Assembly: GCF_900099905.1 (NCBI RefSeq)
Contig: NZ_FNEE01000010.1
Location: forward strand, 104,890-168,889
DNA: 64,000 nt
Reading direction: 5' to 3'
DNA from: Mesorhizobium muleiense
GTDB taxonomy: Bacteria; Pseudomonadota; Alphaproteobacteria; Rhizobiales; Rhizobiaceae
Each line of letters opens with the position of its first letter. Position 1 is the first letter of the stretch. The notes below the pieces were generated by a model. The model made no database searches. It was not told the DNA's origin and was given only the letters and a program-made list of their open reading frames with translations. Positions 40,633 through 50,331 of this stretch are shown one piece after another. Both the position numbers and the translations under genes were made by a program.

Positions 40633-41622
40633 TCACATGTCCACCACCACGCGACCGCGGACCTTGCCCTCGACGATATCGTGCGCGGCGTCGATGATGC
40701 CATCGAAGCCAATGGTCGTGGACAGGTTGGCGAGCTTCTGGAGGTCGAGGTCCGTGCCGATCCGGCGCCACGCCTCCATGCGGACCGTTTTTGGCGCCAT
40801 CACCGAATCGATGCCGAGGAGACAAACGCCGCGCAGGATGAACGGGGCGACGCTCGTCGGCAGATCCATGCCGCCGGCCAGGCCGCAGGCGGCGACGGCG
40901 CCGCCATAGGAGGTCATCGAAAGGACGTTGGCCAGGGTGTGACTGCCGACCGCGTCGACGCCGCCGGCCCAGCGTTCCTTGGCGAGCGGCTTTGCAGGCT
41001 GGGCAAGCTCGTCGCGCGAAATCACCTCCGAAGCACCCAGGTCGGTCAGGTAGGAACTTTCAGCGCTGCGGCCGGTCGAGGCGACGACGTGATAGCCGAG
41101 GCTGGACAGAATCGAAACCGCGACCGAGCCGACGCCGCCGGCCGCGCCCGTCACCACGACGGGGCCGCGTTCCGGCACGATGCCGTGCCGTTCCAGCGCG
41201 ATAACGCAAAGCATGGCGGTGTAACCTGCCGTGCCGACCGCCATCGCATCATGCGGGCTCATGCCCTGGGGCAGCGGCACCAGCCAGTCGCCCTTGACAC
41301 GGGCGCGCTCGGCATAGGCGCCAAAATGCGTCTCGCCGACGCCCCAGCCGTTCAATATGACCTTGTCCCCCGTGCGCCAGTCGGCATGGGAGGACGAGAT
41401 GACGGTGCCGGCGAAATCAATGCCCGGCACCAGCGGCCAGCGGCGGATCACCGGCGCCTTGCCGGATATGGCGAGGCCGTCCTTGTAGTTCACCGTCGTC
41501 GCCTCGACGGCGACGGTGACATCGCCTTCCATCAGGTCGGCTTCAGTAAGGTCGGTGATCGCGACCGACTGCTTCTTCTCGGCGTCGCGCGAAACGAGGA
41601 TGGCTTTGAAGGTTTCGGGCAT
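40633..41622 (-). CDS. acuI: Acryloyl-CoA reductase AcuI/YhdH-type MDR oxidoreductase
   Basis: A 329-residue medium-chain reductase without structural zinc, matching the YhdH/AcuI group: TVNYKDGLAISGKAPVIRRW, PLVPGIDFAGTV, TAGYTAMLCV and the NADPH site VVTGAAGGVGSVAVSIL. AcuI reduces acryloyl-CoA to propionyl-CoA with NADPH and protects against acrylate. The ATG at 41622 has GAGGAG six bases upstream; the frame extends 19 codons further without support. It lies 53 bases after lspA on the same strand. Confidence 0.87.
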   Translation of the reverse strand: MPETFKAILVSRDAEKKQSVAITDLTEADLMEGDVTVAVEATTVNYKDGLAISGKAPVIRRWPLVPGIDFAGTVISSSHADWRTGDKVILNGWGVGETHFGAYAERARVKGDWLVPLPQGMSPHDAMAVGTAGYTAMLCVIALERHGIVPERGPVVVTGAAGGVGSVAVSILSSLGYHVVASTGRSAESSYLTDLGASEVISRDELAQPAKPLAKERWAGGVDAVGSHTLANVLSMTSYGGAVAACGLAGGMDLPTSVAPFILRGVCLLGIDSVMAPKTVRMEAWRRIGTDLDLQKLANLSTTIGFDGIIDAAHDIVEGKVRGRVVVDM

Positions 41623-41675
41623 GTCTTCTCCTCGGGCTTCTTGAATGGGACACTGTATGGCGGCAGAAGGCCAGG

Positions 41676-42188
41676 TCAATCGCTTGAGGGCTTGGCCTCA
41701 CGCCGCCAACCAATGAGTTCGTCGAGGACGACCACCACCGCGCCGACCGCGATGAAGGCGTCGGCGAGGTTGAAGATGGCGAAGGACCATATTGGGGTGT
41801 GAAACAGGATGTAGTCGATCACGTGGCCATAGGTAACGCGGTCGAACAGATTGCCGAGCGCGCCGCCGACGATCAGCGCAAAGCCGATGCGGGTAAGCAC
41901 GTGGCCGGGCGGAGTGCGGGCCGCGAGATAGAGCACGAAAGCGACGACGAAAGCGGCGATGACCACCAGGCCGGTGTCACCGAAGGACGAAAACATCGAG
42001 AAGGCGATGCCGGTGTTGTAGGTGCGATACAATGCCAGGAACGGGACAAGATCGACCTTTTCCTGAAAAGGGAGGCCGGTCTCGACCAGATATTTCACCC
42101 ACTGGTCGAGCGTCACCGCGGCGGCGACCAGCACGACGTAGGGCACCCAGGATTTTGCCGTTGGGGATTTCACCGTTCGGGATGTCAC
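41676..42188 (-). CDS. lspA: Lipoprotein signal peptidase (signal peptidase II)
   Basis: A 170-residue inner-membrane aspartyl protease with four membrane helices. The two catalytic Asp residues lie in GNLFDRVTYG and FNLADAFI. It removes signal peptides from prolipoproteins after lipidation. It starts with GTG at 42188, two bases after the upstream methyltransferase stop, with GGAGGG nine bases before. The two genes are coupled. Confidence 0.93.
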   Translation of the reverse strand: MTSRTVKSPTAKSWVPYVVLVAAAVTLDQWVKYLVETGLPFQEKVDLVPFLALYRTYNTGIAFSMFSSFGDTGLVVIAAFVVAFVLYLAARTPPGHVLTRIGFALIVGGALGNLFDRVTYGHVIDYILFHTPIWSFAIFNLADAFIAVGAVVVVLDELIGWRREAKPSSD

Positions 42189-42190
42189 GG

Positions 42191-43042
42191 TCAGGCGCCC
42201 TCCGCGGCAAGTTTCAGCGCGCCGCGCCGGATCTCGAACAGCATGATGCCGGTGGCCACAGCGAGATTGAGCGAATCGGCCCGACCGGACTGTGGAATCC
42301 GCAGCAATCTGTCGCAGCTTTCGGCCAGGCTTTCGGGCAGGCCCTGCTGTTCGTTGCCCATCATCAGCAGCACCGGGCCTTTGGAAAAGTCGACCGAACG
42401 GTAATCGACCGCACCCTTCAGATGTGTGCCGGCAACCAGGCCAGGAAAGCTTTTTCGCCACGCAAGGAAGGCTTCCGGCGTCGCTTTGGCCACCGGCACG
42501 GCGAAGATCGAGCCCATCGTGGCGCGGACGGTCTCGACGGAAAAAGGATCGGTGGTCTCGCCGACCAGGATGATGCCCTTGGCGCCAACGGCATCGACGG
42601 TGCGGATGACGGTACCGAGATTGCCGGGGTCGCGCACGCGGTCCAGCGCCACCCAGACGTCGCCGTCTTGAGCGCGGATGTCCTTCAGCGGCAGGAACTT
42701 TTGCGAAAAGACGCCGACCACCATTTGCGGGTTGTCGCGGCGGGTGATGGCGACGAGCACTTTTTCCGAAACTTCGAGCACGGTGCCGCCGGCGGCAACC
42801 GTGCGTGCCGCGACCTTTTCGACCGCCGCGTTGCCGCGTCCGGCTTTGGCGAAGACCAGTGTCCGGATCGACCAGCCGAGGTCGAGCGCGTCGATGACCA
42901 GCTTCAGCCCCTCGGCCATGAATGCGTTCTGCTGGTCGCGGTATTTCTTCAGCGAGAGCGCCTTGATGTCCTTGATCAACGGATTGGCAAGGCTGGTGAC
43001 TTCCTTCACCTGCCCTGGCGCGCCGGCGTGCCGCTCGCTCAT
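42191..43042 (-). CDS. TrmH/SpoU-family RNA methyltransferase
   Basis: A 283-residue SPOUT methyltransferase: an N-terminal L30e-like substrate domain (VTSLANPLIKDIKALSLKKY) and a C-terminal knot with DRVRDPGNLGTVIRTVDA, LLMMGNEQQGLP and IPQSGRADSLNLAVATGIML, the three SpoU motifs. It 2-prime-O-methylates ribose in rRNA or tRNA; the exact position cannot be told. Its start is directly at the stop of the next methyltransferase gene, and lspA follows. Confidence 0.9.
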   Translation of the reverse strand: MSERHAGAPGQVKEVTSLANPLIKDIKALSLKKYRDQQNAFMAEGLKLVIDALDLGWSIRTLVFAKAGRGNAAVEKVAARTVAAGGTVLEVSEKVLVAITRRDNPQMVVGVFSQKFLPLKDIRAQDGDVWVALDRVRDPGNLGTVIRTVDAVGAKGIILVGETTDPFSVETVRATMGSIFAVPVAKATPEAFLAWRKSFPGLVAGTHLKGAVDYRSVDFSKGPVLLMMGNEQQGLPESLAESCDRLLRIPQSGRADSLNLAVATGIMLFEIRRGALKLAAEGA

Positions 43043-44089
43043 TCAGGCCACCCAGCGCGAGAACAGCGAGGTGGACAGCGCCCGGCCGGCGGATTTCTCG
43101 CGGATAATCAGTTCGCCGGATTCGACCGTGCCGCCCATGCCGGCAAAAGTGTCGCGCATCAAGGCATGGATGGCGAAGAAGGAAGCGCGGATCGAATAGG
43201 CGGTCAGCACGACAGCGAGCGGCTTCGGCGTCAGGATCGAGCGGCAGAGGTCGGTCAGAGCCGGCAGATCCTCGAACAATTGCCAGACCTCGCCCCTGGG
43301 GCCACGGCCATAGGCGGGCGGATCGAACAGGACGATGTCGTAACGGCTGCCTCGGCGCTCCTCGCGCTCGGCGAATTTTAGGGCGTCGTCGACGATCCAA
43401 CGGATCGGCTTTTGCGACAGGCCCGCCATCTCCTGGTTCTCCCTGGCCCAGCCGATCGCCTTCTTGGAAGCATCGACATGGGTGACCTCGGCGCCGGCGC
43501 GCGCCGCCACCAGCGAGGCAAGGCCGGTATAGCCGAACAGATTCAGCACTTTGACCGGCCGCTTCGCCGCCGCGATCAGCCCGGCCATGTGATCCCAGTG
43601 CGAGGCCTGCTCGGGGAACACGCCGACATGGCGAAACGAGGTGAAGCGGCCGAGATAATCGATGCCGTCATGCTTCATTGGCCAGGTTTCGCCGAGCGGC
43701 GTCCTGGGGAAACGCCAGCGGCCGATGCCTTCCTCGTCGGTGTCGCCGGTGAAAATGGCGTCGGCGCGGTCCCAGTCTTTGGCCGGCAACGCTTTTTGCC
43801 AGATCGCCTGGCCTTCAGGCCGAACGATGCGATAGGGGCCGTACTGCTCGAGCTTCTGTCCGGCACCGCTGTCGAGCAACGCGTAGTCGGCGTTGGGCGC
43901 GACTTCGAGGATCAGCGGCAGGTGTTCGGCGGGCAGGGCGCCGTCGCGGCGGGAAAGGACGCGCGGCGCGGCTATCGGCTCGGTGCGGTTGCCCGATGCG
44001 CCGGTTCCGCGCGGTTCCGCCCCGCCCTTTGCGAGCTGATGCGAGCGGCTGTCGCGGCGTTTGTCGCGAAAAGGTTTCAAGAAGCGCAT
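43043..44089 (-). CDS. Class I SAM-dependent RNA methyltransferase (RlmI/RlmK-like)
   Basis: A 348-residue protein if begun at the ATG at 44089, with the C-terminal methyltransferase of the RlmI type: SAM site VLNLFGYTGLASLVAARAGA, VTHVDASKKAIGWARENQEM and catalytic-type DPPAYGRG. The N-terminal half has LLDSGAGQKLEQYGPYRIVR and is basic. The start is unsure: ATG codons at 44158 and 44089 and a GTG at 44119 are possible, none with a good ribosome site; the frame upstream of 44170 overlaps another gene and is rejected. It likely modifies 23S rRNA cytosine or guanine. Confidence 0.82.
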   Translation of the reverse strand: MRFLKPFRDKRRDSRSHQLAKGGAEPRGTGASGNRTEPIAAPRVLSRRDGALPAEHLPLILEVAPNADYALLDSGAGQKLEQYGPYRIVRPEGQAIWQKALPAKDWDRADAIFTGDTDEEGIGRWRFPRTPLGETWPMKHDGIDYLGRFTSFRHVGVFPEQASHWDHMAGLIAAAKRPVKVLNLFGYTGLASLVAARAGAEVTHVDASKKAIGWARENQEMAGLSQKPIRWIVDDALKFAEREERRGSRYDIVLFDPPAYGRGPRGEVWQLFEDLPALTDLCRSILTPKPLAVVLTAYSIRASFFAIHALMRDTFAGMGGTVESGELIIREKSAGRALSTSLFSRWVA

Positions 44090-44169
44090 CTCCGGGCCGA
44101 CGTGGCCCGCTTCTGCCACAGCACATTCACCGGCGCAACAAACGCAGTCGCCGGACATTTCCGAAACGG

Positions 44170-44655
44170 TCAGCCGCGCCTGATGAAGAGCAGGGCGGCA
44201 ACCAGCGATACGAAGCCGACGGCCTTGAAGCCGGCGACGATCATATGGCCGGTTTCCCAACGCAGCCGGATCGCTTCGAAATTCTCCGGAATCGGCCCAG
44301 GCACCCAGGTGGCCAGAATATCGTTCGCCGGCTTGACGAGAGCAAACCACATCGCAAGAGACACCGCATAGATCACGGCAGCGGCCAACGCATACCAGAA
44401 CGCCGGTCGGTCATTGCGCAGCATCCAAGCGAGCAGTCCCGGACAGCCGATCGCGGCCAGGTCCAGTGGCGCGCCAATGACGGCAAACAGCTGGAACTGG
44501 GCGTTGAAGACAGTGGCCTCGCGCCAGAGCGAAGGCGACCACTTCGTCAGCCGAGGAGCCGATTCCAGGACATGGGCGAAGGACGGTCCAAGGCTGAGCG
44601 CCGCGACAACGGCGGCCAAGATGGACCAGAACAACAGGAACCCGCGTATCTCCAT
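44170..44655 (-). CDS. DUF1772 (anthrone oxygenase-like) membrane protein, second copy
   Basis: A 161-residue protein with four membrane segments (beginning GFLLFWSILAAVVAALSLGP) and the family pattern RWETGHMIVAGFKAVGFVSL near the C-terminus. It belongs to the same family as the protein at 270-716 but is clearly divergent. The ATG at 44655 is the first in-family start; the upstream frame translates the GGAGTAGG tandem repeat and is rejected. The function is unknown. Confidence 0.78.
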   Translation of the reverse strand: MEIRGFLLFWSILAAVVAALSLGPSFAHVLESAPRLTKWSPSLWREATVFNAQFQLFAVIGAPLDLAAIGCPGLLAWMLRNDRPAFWYALAAAVIYAVSLAMWFALVKPANDILATWVPGPIPENFEAIRLRWETGHMIVAGFKAVGFVSLVAALLFIRRG

Positions 44656-44700
44656 AACGCCCGAACAACGGGGTGACGCCGGAGACGTTCCGAAGGGAAG

Positions 44701-44850
44701 GGAGTAGGGGAGTAGGGGAGTAGGGGAGTAGGGGAGTAGGGGAGTAGGGATAAAGCAGCAAGTGAATAGGGAAAGTATGGCTTGCACGAAGCCGATCCAA
44801 TGGTACGACTCCCCTACTCCCCTACTCCCCTACTCCCCTACTCCCCTACT
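44701..44850. repeat. GGAGTAGG-armed inverted-repeat element, copy B
   Basis: Six perfect GGAGTAGG units (44701-44748), a 62-bp core (44749-44810) and five perfect CCCCTACT units (44811-44850), the reverse complement in another register. The core matches the element at 36320-36368 when inverted. The right arm supplies the stop codon of the ornithine cyclodeaminase-like gene. Confidence 0.85.
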
Positions 44851-45820
44851 CCCCTGACTTCCCCATCGCCTTGTACACCGCAATGCCGGCGGCGAGGTCT
44901 TCGAGGGCTGCGCCGACCGATTTGAACAGCGTGATCTCACCGGGGCTCTGCCGGCCCTTCTTCTGGTCGCGTGCCAATTCATGCAGGTCGGCGACGATGG
45001 CTTGCGCCTCCAGCACGCCCGAGGCCAGTGGCTGGACGATGTCGCCCGCCTCCTTGGTGGCGCCGGCCCGGGTGTCGACGTAGACGCGGGCGCGCGCAAT
45101 CGCATCGTCGTCGCTTTCGCGCATGGCCGGGGTGAAGCCGCCGACCAGATCGACATGGGTCCCCGGCTTCAACAGCGCGCCCTTGATCAGCGGCGTGGTC
45201 GTGATCGTCGCCGACGAAACGATGTCGGCCTGGCCGAGTTCGGCGTCGAGATCGCTCGCGGCGGTGGCCGCAAAGCCCTCGGCGCGCAATTCCGCCGCAA
45301 CCTTTTCTGCATTGGCGGGCGTGCGGTTCCAGATGCGGATGACGGTGATCGGCCGCACCGCGCAATGCGCCCTGGCGAGGAACGGCGACAGCGCGCCGGC
45401 GCCGACCACCAGCAGCCGCGAAGCGTCCTCGCGGGCCAGATAGGAGGCTGCCAGCGCCGAGGCGCAGGCCGTGCGCCACTGCGTCAGGCGCTGGCCGTCG
45501 ATCATGGCTTCAGGCTCGCCGGTCGTACCGTCGAGCAGGAGGTAAAGCCCCATCACCGCGGGTTTGCCCACGGCGTTGTTGTCGGGCGACACGGTGACGA
45601 TCTTGACGCCGATATGGCCGCCTGCCGACGAGCCGACGGCATTGAAGTCGGTCCAGGCCGGCATCAGGAGCAGGGTCGAGGCCGCGCCGTCGGGCCGTTC
45701 GACCGTATGGTGGTGCCTGACCGGCTGTACCGCGCCATCGCGAAAAGCCGCGCGCAGCGTTTCGACCAGGCCGGGAAAGGTCAGCGCCTGATCGACCTCG
45801 GCCGCCGAAATGCTCAGCAT
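44846..45820 (-). CDS. Ornithine cyclodeaminase/mu-crystallin family protein
   Basis: A 324-residue NAD(P)-binding protein: an N-terminal dimerisation domain (LTFPGLVETLRAAFRDGAVQ), GGHIGVKIVTVSPDN, and a Rossmann core LLVVGAGALSPFLARAHCAV. Family members include ornithine cyclodeaminase, ketimine reductase and alanine or lysine-derived imine reductases. The ATG at 45820 has GGAG upstream; the longer frame lacks support. Its last residues GE and the TAG stop are encoded by the CCCCTACT tandem repeat, so its natural C-terminus may have been altered. Confidence 0.87.
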   Translation of the reverse strand: MLSISAAEVDQALTFPGLVETLRAAFRDGAVQPVRHHHTVERPDGAASTLLLMPAWTDFNAVGSSAGGHIGVKIVTVSPDNNAVGKPAVMGLYLLLDGTTGEPEAMIDGQRLTQWRTACASALAASYLAREDASRLLVVGAGALSPFLARAHCAVRPITVIRIWNRTPANAEKVAAELRAEGFAATAASDLDAELGQADIVSSATITTTPLIKGALLKPGTHVDLVGGFTPAMRESDDDAIARARVYVDTRAGATKEAGDIVQPLASGVLEAQAIVADLHELARDQKKGRQSPGEITLFKSVGAALEDLAAGIAVYKAMGKSGE

Positions 45821-45954
45821 GGGAAGCTCCGTCGAGAGAAATACGCCTGACGCATGACCGCGAAACCAGAAGCGATTTTCCGCAAAGATCATGCGCAATC
45901 AAAAATGGTACAGCGTCCTTTGCGCGCCCAAAAAGGACGCGCGGCGGTTCCGGG

Positions 45955-46287
45955 TCAGCCCGTCGGCTTCGGCAAGGAGGGGCCTTGTTGCGCGGCCGGT
46001 GCCCGGCTGACCGCCTGGCGCAAGTTCTCGGCCTCGACGCCGCGCTGGCGCGCCAGCTTGCGATAGCGGCCCTGCTTGATCCAGGTCGCCAGGCTGCCGA
46101 CGATCATGCCGATGGCGAGGGCCACGAACAGGAAGATGAAAAGCGGCAGCGTCATCGTCAGCGCCGGATTGCCGGGGTTGAATGGGTCCAGGGTGAAGGC
46201 AACCGGATCGCGGTTGGCGACCGCCAGCGCAATCAGAATGACGGCCAGCGGCACGAAGACCACGATGAGCATGAAACGATTGAACAT
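45955..46287 (-). CDS. lapA: LapA-domain (DUF1049) inner-membrane protein
   Basis: A 110-residue protein with two membrane helices (about 5-25 and 48-68) and the LapA pattern VANRDPVAFTLDPFN and GMIVGSLATWIKQGRYRK, followed by a short coiled coil. In E. coli LapA works with LapB in controlling LPS synthesis; the rhizobial homologue is found after sppA and ihfB, as here. It lies 81 bases behind ihfB. Confidence 0.85.
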   Translation of the reverse strand: MFNRFMLIVVFVPLAVILIALAVANRDPVAFTLDPFNPGNPALTMTLPLFIFLFVALAIGMIVGSLATWIKQGRYRKLARQRGVEAENLRQAVSRAPAAQQGPSLPKPTG

Positions 46288-46368
46288 AGAATTTCCTGTC
46301 GAAGGCGGGCTCTACCAAAGGCCGGCCCTCCTGAAAAGGCCGGCATGGCGCATGAGCCCGCGCGGCGC

Positions 46369-46653
46369 TTATTTGCCGCTGTTCAGCCTTTCACGCAATT
46401 CCTTGCCGGTCTTGAAGAACGGCACCCATTTCTCCTCGACCTCAACGGATTCCCCGGTACGCGGATTGCGGCCGGTGCGGGCGGGGCGGTTTTTCACCGA
46501 GAAAGCGCCGAAACCGCGCAGTTCGACCCGGTTGCCTTCGGCAAGCGCGTCGGTGATCTCGTCGAAAATCGCGCCGACAATGTTTTCGACGTCACGCAGG
46601 AAAAGGTGCGGGTTGCGTGTGGCGATGATCTGCACAAGTTCGGATTTGATCAT
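46369..46653 (-). CDS. ihfB: Integration host factor beta subunit
   Basis: A 94-residue DNA-bending protein of the HU/IHF family, with [20 protein letters not shown] and RNPRTGE, the beta-arm with the intercalating Pro. The opening [17 protein letters not shown] identifies the beta subunit. With IhfA it bends DNA at sites often used by sigma-54 promoters; rpoN is encoded 3.7 kb away. Its gene follows sppA. Confidence 0.95.
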   Translation of the reverse strand: MIKSELVQIIATRNPHLFLRDVENIVGAIFDEITDALAEGNRVELRGFGAFSVKNRPARTGRNPRTGESVEVEEKWVPFFKTGKELRERLNSGK

Positions 46654-46721
46654 GAGAGGGCTCCCCGTGAAAACACTGCGGTCAAATTATGAGGATGATT
46701 TTATTTGCTTTTTCACTCGTC

Positions 46722-47675
46722 TCAAGGGTGCCAGACGGAAACCAGACCGTCAAGAAACAAGCGATCGGCACCAAGTTCGTGAATGATGTCGCCGCCATAG
46801 TCGGGCAGGCCGAGCGCACTGCCGATGGTTCGCGCCATCGCCTTCGAGAACAGGAAACCGCCGCTTTCCGCGTCCTTCCACTCCACCACCTTGAGCTTGG
46901 CGTCGACGCCCTTGGTTGCGAGCCAGTCGATCGCTTCGGTCTCGCCGCCGACCGCGTCGACCAATTTGTTGGCAACGGCCTGCCGGCCGGTGAAGATCGA
47001 TCCGTCGGCCAGCGCCAGCGCCTCCGGTTTGGTCATCTTGCGGCGTTCGGCGACGATGCCGACGAACCAGTCGTAGCTGTCGAGAATGAGCTTGCGGACC
47101 ATGGTGCGCTCGTCGTCATTGGTCGGCTTGAAAGGCGACGGCGAAGCTTTCAACGGCGACGATTTCACTTCCTCGAGCTTGACGCCGAGTTTGTTCATGA
47201 GGCCGCTGACGTCCGGATACTGGATCAGCACGCCTATCGAGCCGACAATAGACGATTTGCGCGCGACGATATGATCGGTCGCGGTGGCGATCATATAGCC
47301 CGCCGATGCGGCCAGCGTGCCGACCTGGGCCACCACCGGCTTCTCGGCGGCCAGCTCGCGCACTGCCTCGTAGATCGATTCGCCGCCGACGGTGGTGCCG
47401 CCAGGTGAATCGATCGACAGGATTACAGCTTTCACCCTCGAGGATTGACGGATGGCGTCCAGTTGCTTGATCAGGTCGTCGTCTTCGGTGATGGTGCCCT
47501 CGATCTTGACCTTGGCGATATGGTCGACCGCCGCGCCAGTGAAGTCATCGCCGTAAATCCAGGTCGAAAAGGCAATCAGCCCGGCTGCTGCGACGACAAG
47601 CGCTGCAACGCGCCAGAATGTCAGCTTGCGGCGCAAGCGGCGGCGGTCGATCAGGTCGTCGGCTCTCAGTACCAT
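46722..47675 (-). CDS. sppA: Signal peptide peptidase SppA
   Basis: A 317-residue short-form SppA with one membrane anchor (about residues 23-43) and an S49 peptidase domain: IDSPGGTTVGGESIYEAVRE, the catalytic Ser in GTLAASAGY and Lys nearby, with SIVGSIGVLIQYPDVSGLM. It degrades cleaved signal peptides in the inner membrane. The ATG at 47675 is preferred over one 12 bases upstream because GAGG lies six bases before it. It precedes ihfB and lapA on the same strand. Confidence 0.92.
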   Translation of the reverse strand: MVLRADDLIDRRRLRRKLTFWRVAALVVAAAGLIAFSTWIYGDDFTGAAVDHIAKVKIEGTITEDDDLIKQLDAIRQSSRVKAVILSIDSPGGTTVGGESIYEAVRELAAEKPVVAQVGTLAASAGYMIATATDHIVARKSSIVGSIGVLIQYPDVSGLMNKLGVKLEEVKSSPLKASPSPFKPTNDDERTMVRKLILDSYDWFVGIVAERRKMTKPEALALADGSIFTGRQAVANKLVDAVGGETEAIDWLATKGVDAKLKVVEWKDAESGGFLFSKAMARTIGSALGLPDYGGDIIHELGADRLFLDGLVSVWHP

Positions 47676-47687
47676 GGTCAGCCTCAT

Positions 47688-47933
47688 AGTCGGTGGGGAG
47701 CAGATGCTTTTAAAGCAACCGCCCGCGCCCGGCTACCGATTCCTGACGAGCTTGCGCCAAAGACAAGGTCTCGACGTTGGCGAGCCGGCGTTACGAGAGA
47801 ACATAAAAGACCAATCCACAGCCCCTAACGCTGTCCGCCCGTATCTGGTATGACGTGCAAGTTGTGCCGGTTTCATTTTCGTTTGTGCAACAGCAACCGT
47901 CACACTTTTGCGGTTTTCCTCCGCTTGTGCTTG
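47688..47933. other. Intergenic region between divergent sppA and lptC
   Basis: No supported gene. AT-rich patches around 47805-47815 and 47875-47920 probably hold promoters in both directions; the clearest promoter for lptC is listed separately. Confidence 0.4.
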
Positions 47934-47961
47934 CTTGAGGGCGCCGGCATCCCACCTATAG
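47934..47961 (+). promoter_or_regulatory. Promoter of the lpt-rpoN cluster
   Basis: CTTGAG (47934-47939), 16 bases and CTATAG (47956-47961), close to the rhizobial CTTGAC-N17-CTATAT consensus and 37 bases before lptC. Confidence 0.6.
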
Positions 47962-47997
47962 GGGTGCTTGGCGGCAGGGGCTTAGAAGAAAGCAGTT

Positions 47998-48711
47998 ATG
48001 TTAGCGCGACCGATCGAACCGACCAACACCGAGACGGAGTTGGCTTCCCCGGACGTAGGCCCGGCGCGAGTCGACGCCTTCGGCATCGCCCAGCGCCATT
48101 CGCGCCGCGTGCGTATCTTGAAGCTGGCGGTGCCGCTGGCCGCTGCCGCGATCGCGGTCGCCGTCCCGGTCTATTCCTATCTCATGGCACCTGGCTCAAT
48201 CCAGGTCCAGGCCGACGCCAGCGCGTTCGCCAATGGCAAGCTGGTGATGGCCAACCCCAAGCTCAACGGGTTCACCAAGCAGAAACTGCCCTATTCCATG
48301 ACGGCTTTGCGCGCCATACAGGACGTGAGCCAGCAAGGTATCATCAATCTGGAAGGCATCGACGCCAAGCTGCCGATATCAACCGACAATGTGGCGGCCA
48401 TCAATGCCCCGCACGGTAGCTTCAATCGCGATGGCAACACCATGAGCCTGACCAGCGATGTCACCATAACCACCACCGATGGTCTGGCGGCAAAGTTCAA
48501 ATCGGTCTTTCTCGACATGGGCAAAGGCACTATGAAGACGAACGATCCGGTCGACGTCAGCCGTGGCGGGTCGCGGATTACCGCGGATTCGATGTCTGTC
48601 CAGGACAACGGCAAGATCGTGGTTTTCGAGAACAGAGTGCGTGTCAACATCGATCCCGCCAGCTTGAAGGCGGCAGAGGCAATGAGCGGAGAATCCAATG
48701 CGGTTCAGTAG
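47998..48711 (+). CDS. lptC: LPS export protein LptC
   Basis: A 237-residue bitopic protein: a cytoplasmic start, one membrane helix (about residues 43-62, LAVPLAAAAIAVAVPVYSYL) and a periplasmic OstA-like beta-jellyroll with ANPKLNGFTKQKLPYSMTA and NVAAINAPHGSFN. It receives lipopolysaccharide from the LptB2FG complex and passes it to LptA. The lptA start lies inside its last 14 bases. Confidence 0.92.
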   Translation: MLARPIEPTNTETELASPDVGPARVDAFGIAQRHSRRVRILKLAVPLAAAAIAVAVPVYSYLMAPGSIQVQADASAFANGKLVMANPKLNGFTKQKLPYSMTALRAIQDVSQQGIINLEGIDAKLPISTDNVAAINAPHGSFNRDGNTMSLTSDVTITTTDGLAAKFKSVFLDMGKGTMKTNDPVDVSRGGSRITADSMSVQDNGKIVVFENRVRVNIDPASLKAAEAMSGESNAVQ

Positions 48712-49323
48712 TTCGACACGGCTCGTGGCCGCGGCTTCGGCGTTGCCGGCCGTAGGGCTGGCCGCCCTGGGGCTGGCTTTGGGGCTGACTTTGGCGGCGG
48801 CGCCGGCTCTGGCGCAGTCCAGGACCACCAGCCAGCTGTCGGGCCTCAAACTGTCCGGCGACAAGCCCATCCAGATCGAAAGCGACAAGCTCGAGGTCCG
48901 CCAGGCGGATAGCGTCGCCGTGTTCACCGGCAATGTAAACGTCGTCCAGGGTCCGACCTTGCTCAAGGCCGGCAAGATGACGGTCTATTACGTCAAGGAT
49001 CCGGACGCAGCCGCCAAGGGTGAGCAGGCCTCGGGTGCCGCGATGACCGGCTCGGCCGACATCGACCGTCTGGAGGTCGCCAACAAGGTCTATATCAAAT
49101 CGGACGACCAGGTCGCCACGGGCGACAGCGGCACCTTCGACATGAAGACGGAAGTGCTGGTGCTTTCAGGCAGCAAAGTCGTGCTCTCGCAAGGCGACAA
49201 TGTACTGGTCGGCTGCAAGCTGACCGTGCAGATGAAGAGCGGTCTGGCCCAGGTCGACCCCTGCGGCGGTGGACGCGTCATGATGTCGATCACGCCGCCG
49301 AAGTCGGGAGCGGCGAACCCCTG

Positions 49324-49324
<1 letters not shown>
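48698..49324 (+). CDS. lptA: LPS transport periplasmic protein LptA
   Basis: A 208-residue periplasmic protein with a signal peptide (cut after PALAQ-SRTT) and an OstA domain: [39 protein letters not shown] and [13 protein letters not shown] near the end. LptA oligomers form the bridge that carries LPS across the periplasm. It overlaps lptC and joins lptB by TGATG. Confidence 0.93.
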
Positions 49325-50142
<818 letters not shown>

Positions 50143-50153
50143 GCGTGAAAATT

Positions 50154-50196
50154 TCTGTCCAGACGCGGTTTTTGACGCGAGACAGAGCTTTTTTTT
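50154..50196 (+). terminator. Terminator after lptB
   Basis: TCTGTC (50154-50159) pairs with GACAGA (50181-50186), with inner CGCG arms, and is followed by eight Ts. It separates the lpt genes from rpoN. Confidence 0.78.
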
Positions 50197-50331
50197 CGAT
50201 TTCTCGTCGGAATACGCACGGACAGGCGAGTTTTGATCGCCGTCGCCTTGACAAGCAAAAGCCGGGCCAGTTTCTATGCCGAACTCCTTCCGGCAGTCCG
50301 GATGCGTAGACAGGGCGTTTGAAACCGAACC

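Noticed and set aside
42189-43400. Fusion of lspA with a long upstream frame
   Set aside because: The upstream part is out of frame with, and antisense in meaning to, the TrmH and RlmI-like genes; a GTG with GGAGGG at 42188 gives a normal-length LspA.
44656-44787. Upstream extension of the second DUF1772 gene
   Set aside because: It encodes a Leu-Pro-Tyr tandem peptide from the GGAGTAGG repeat and has no ribosome site.
44701-44862. Inverted tandem arms as a CRISPR array or IS ends
   Set aside because: There are no unique spacers, no transposase gene and no target-site duplication visible; the units are simple 8-mers.
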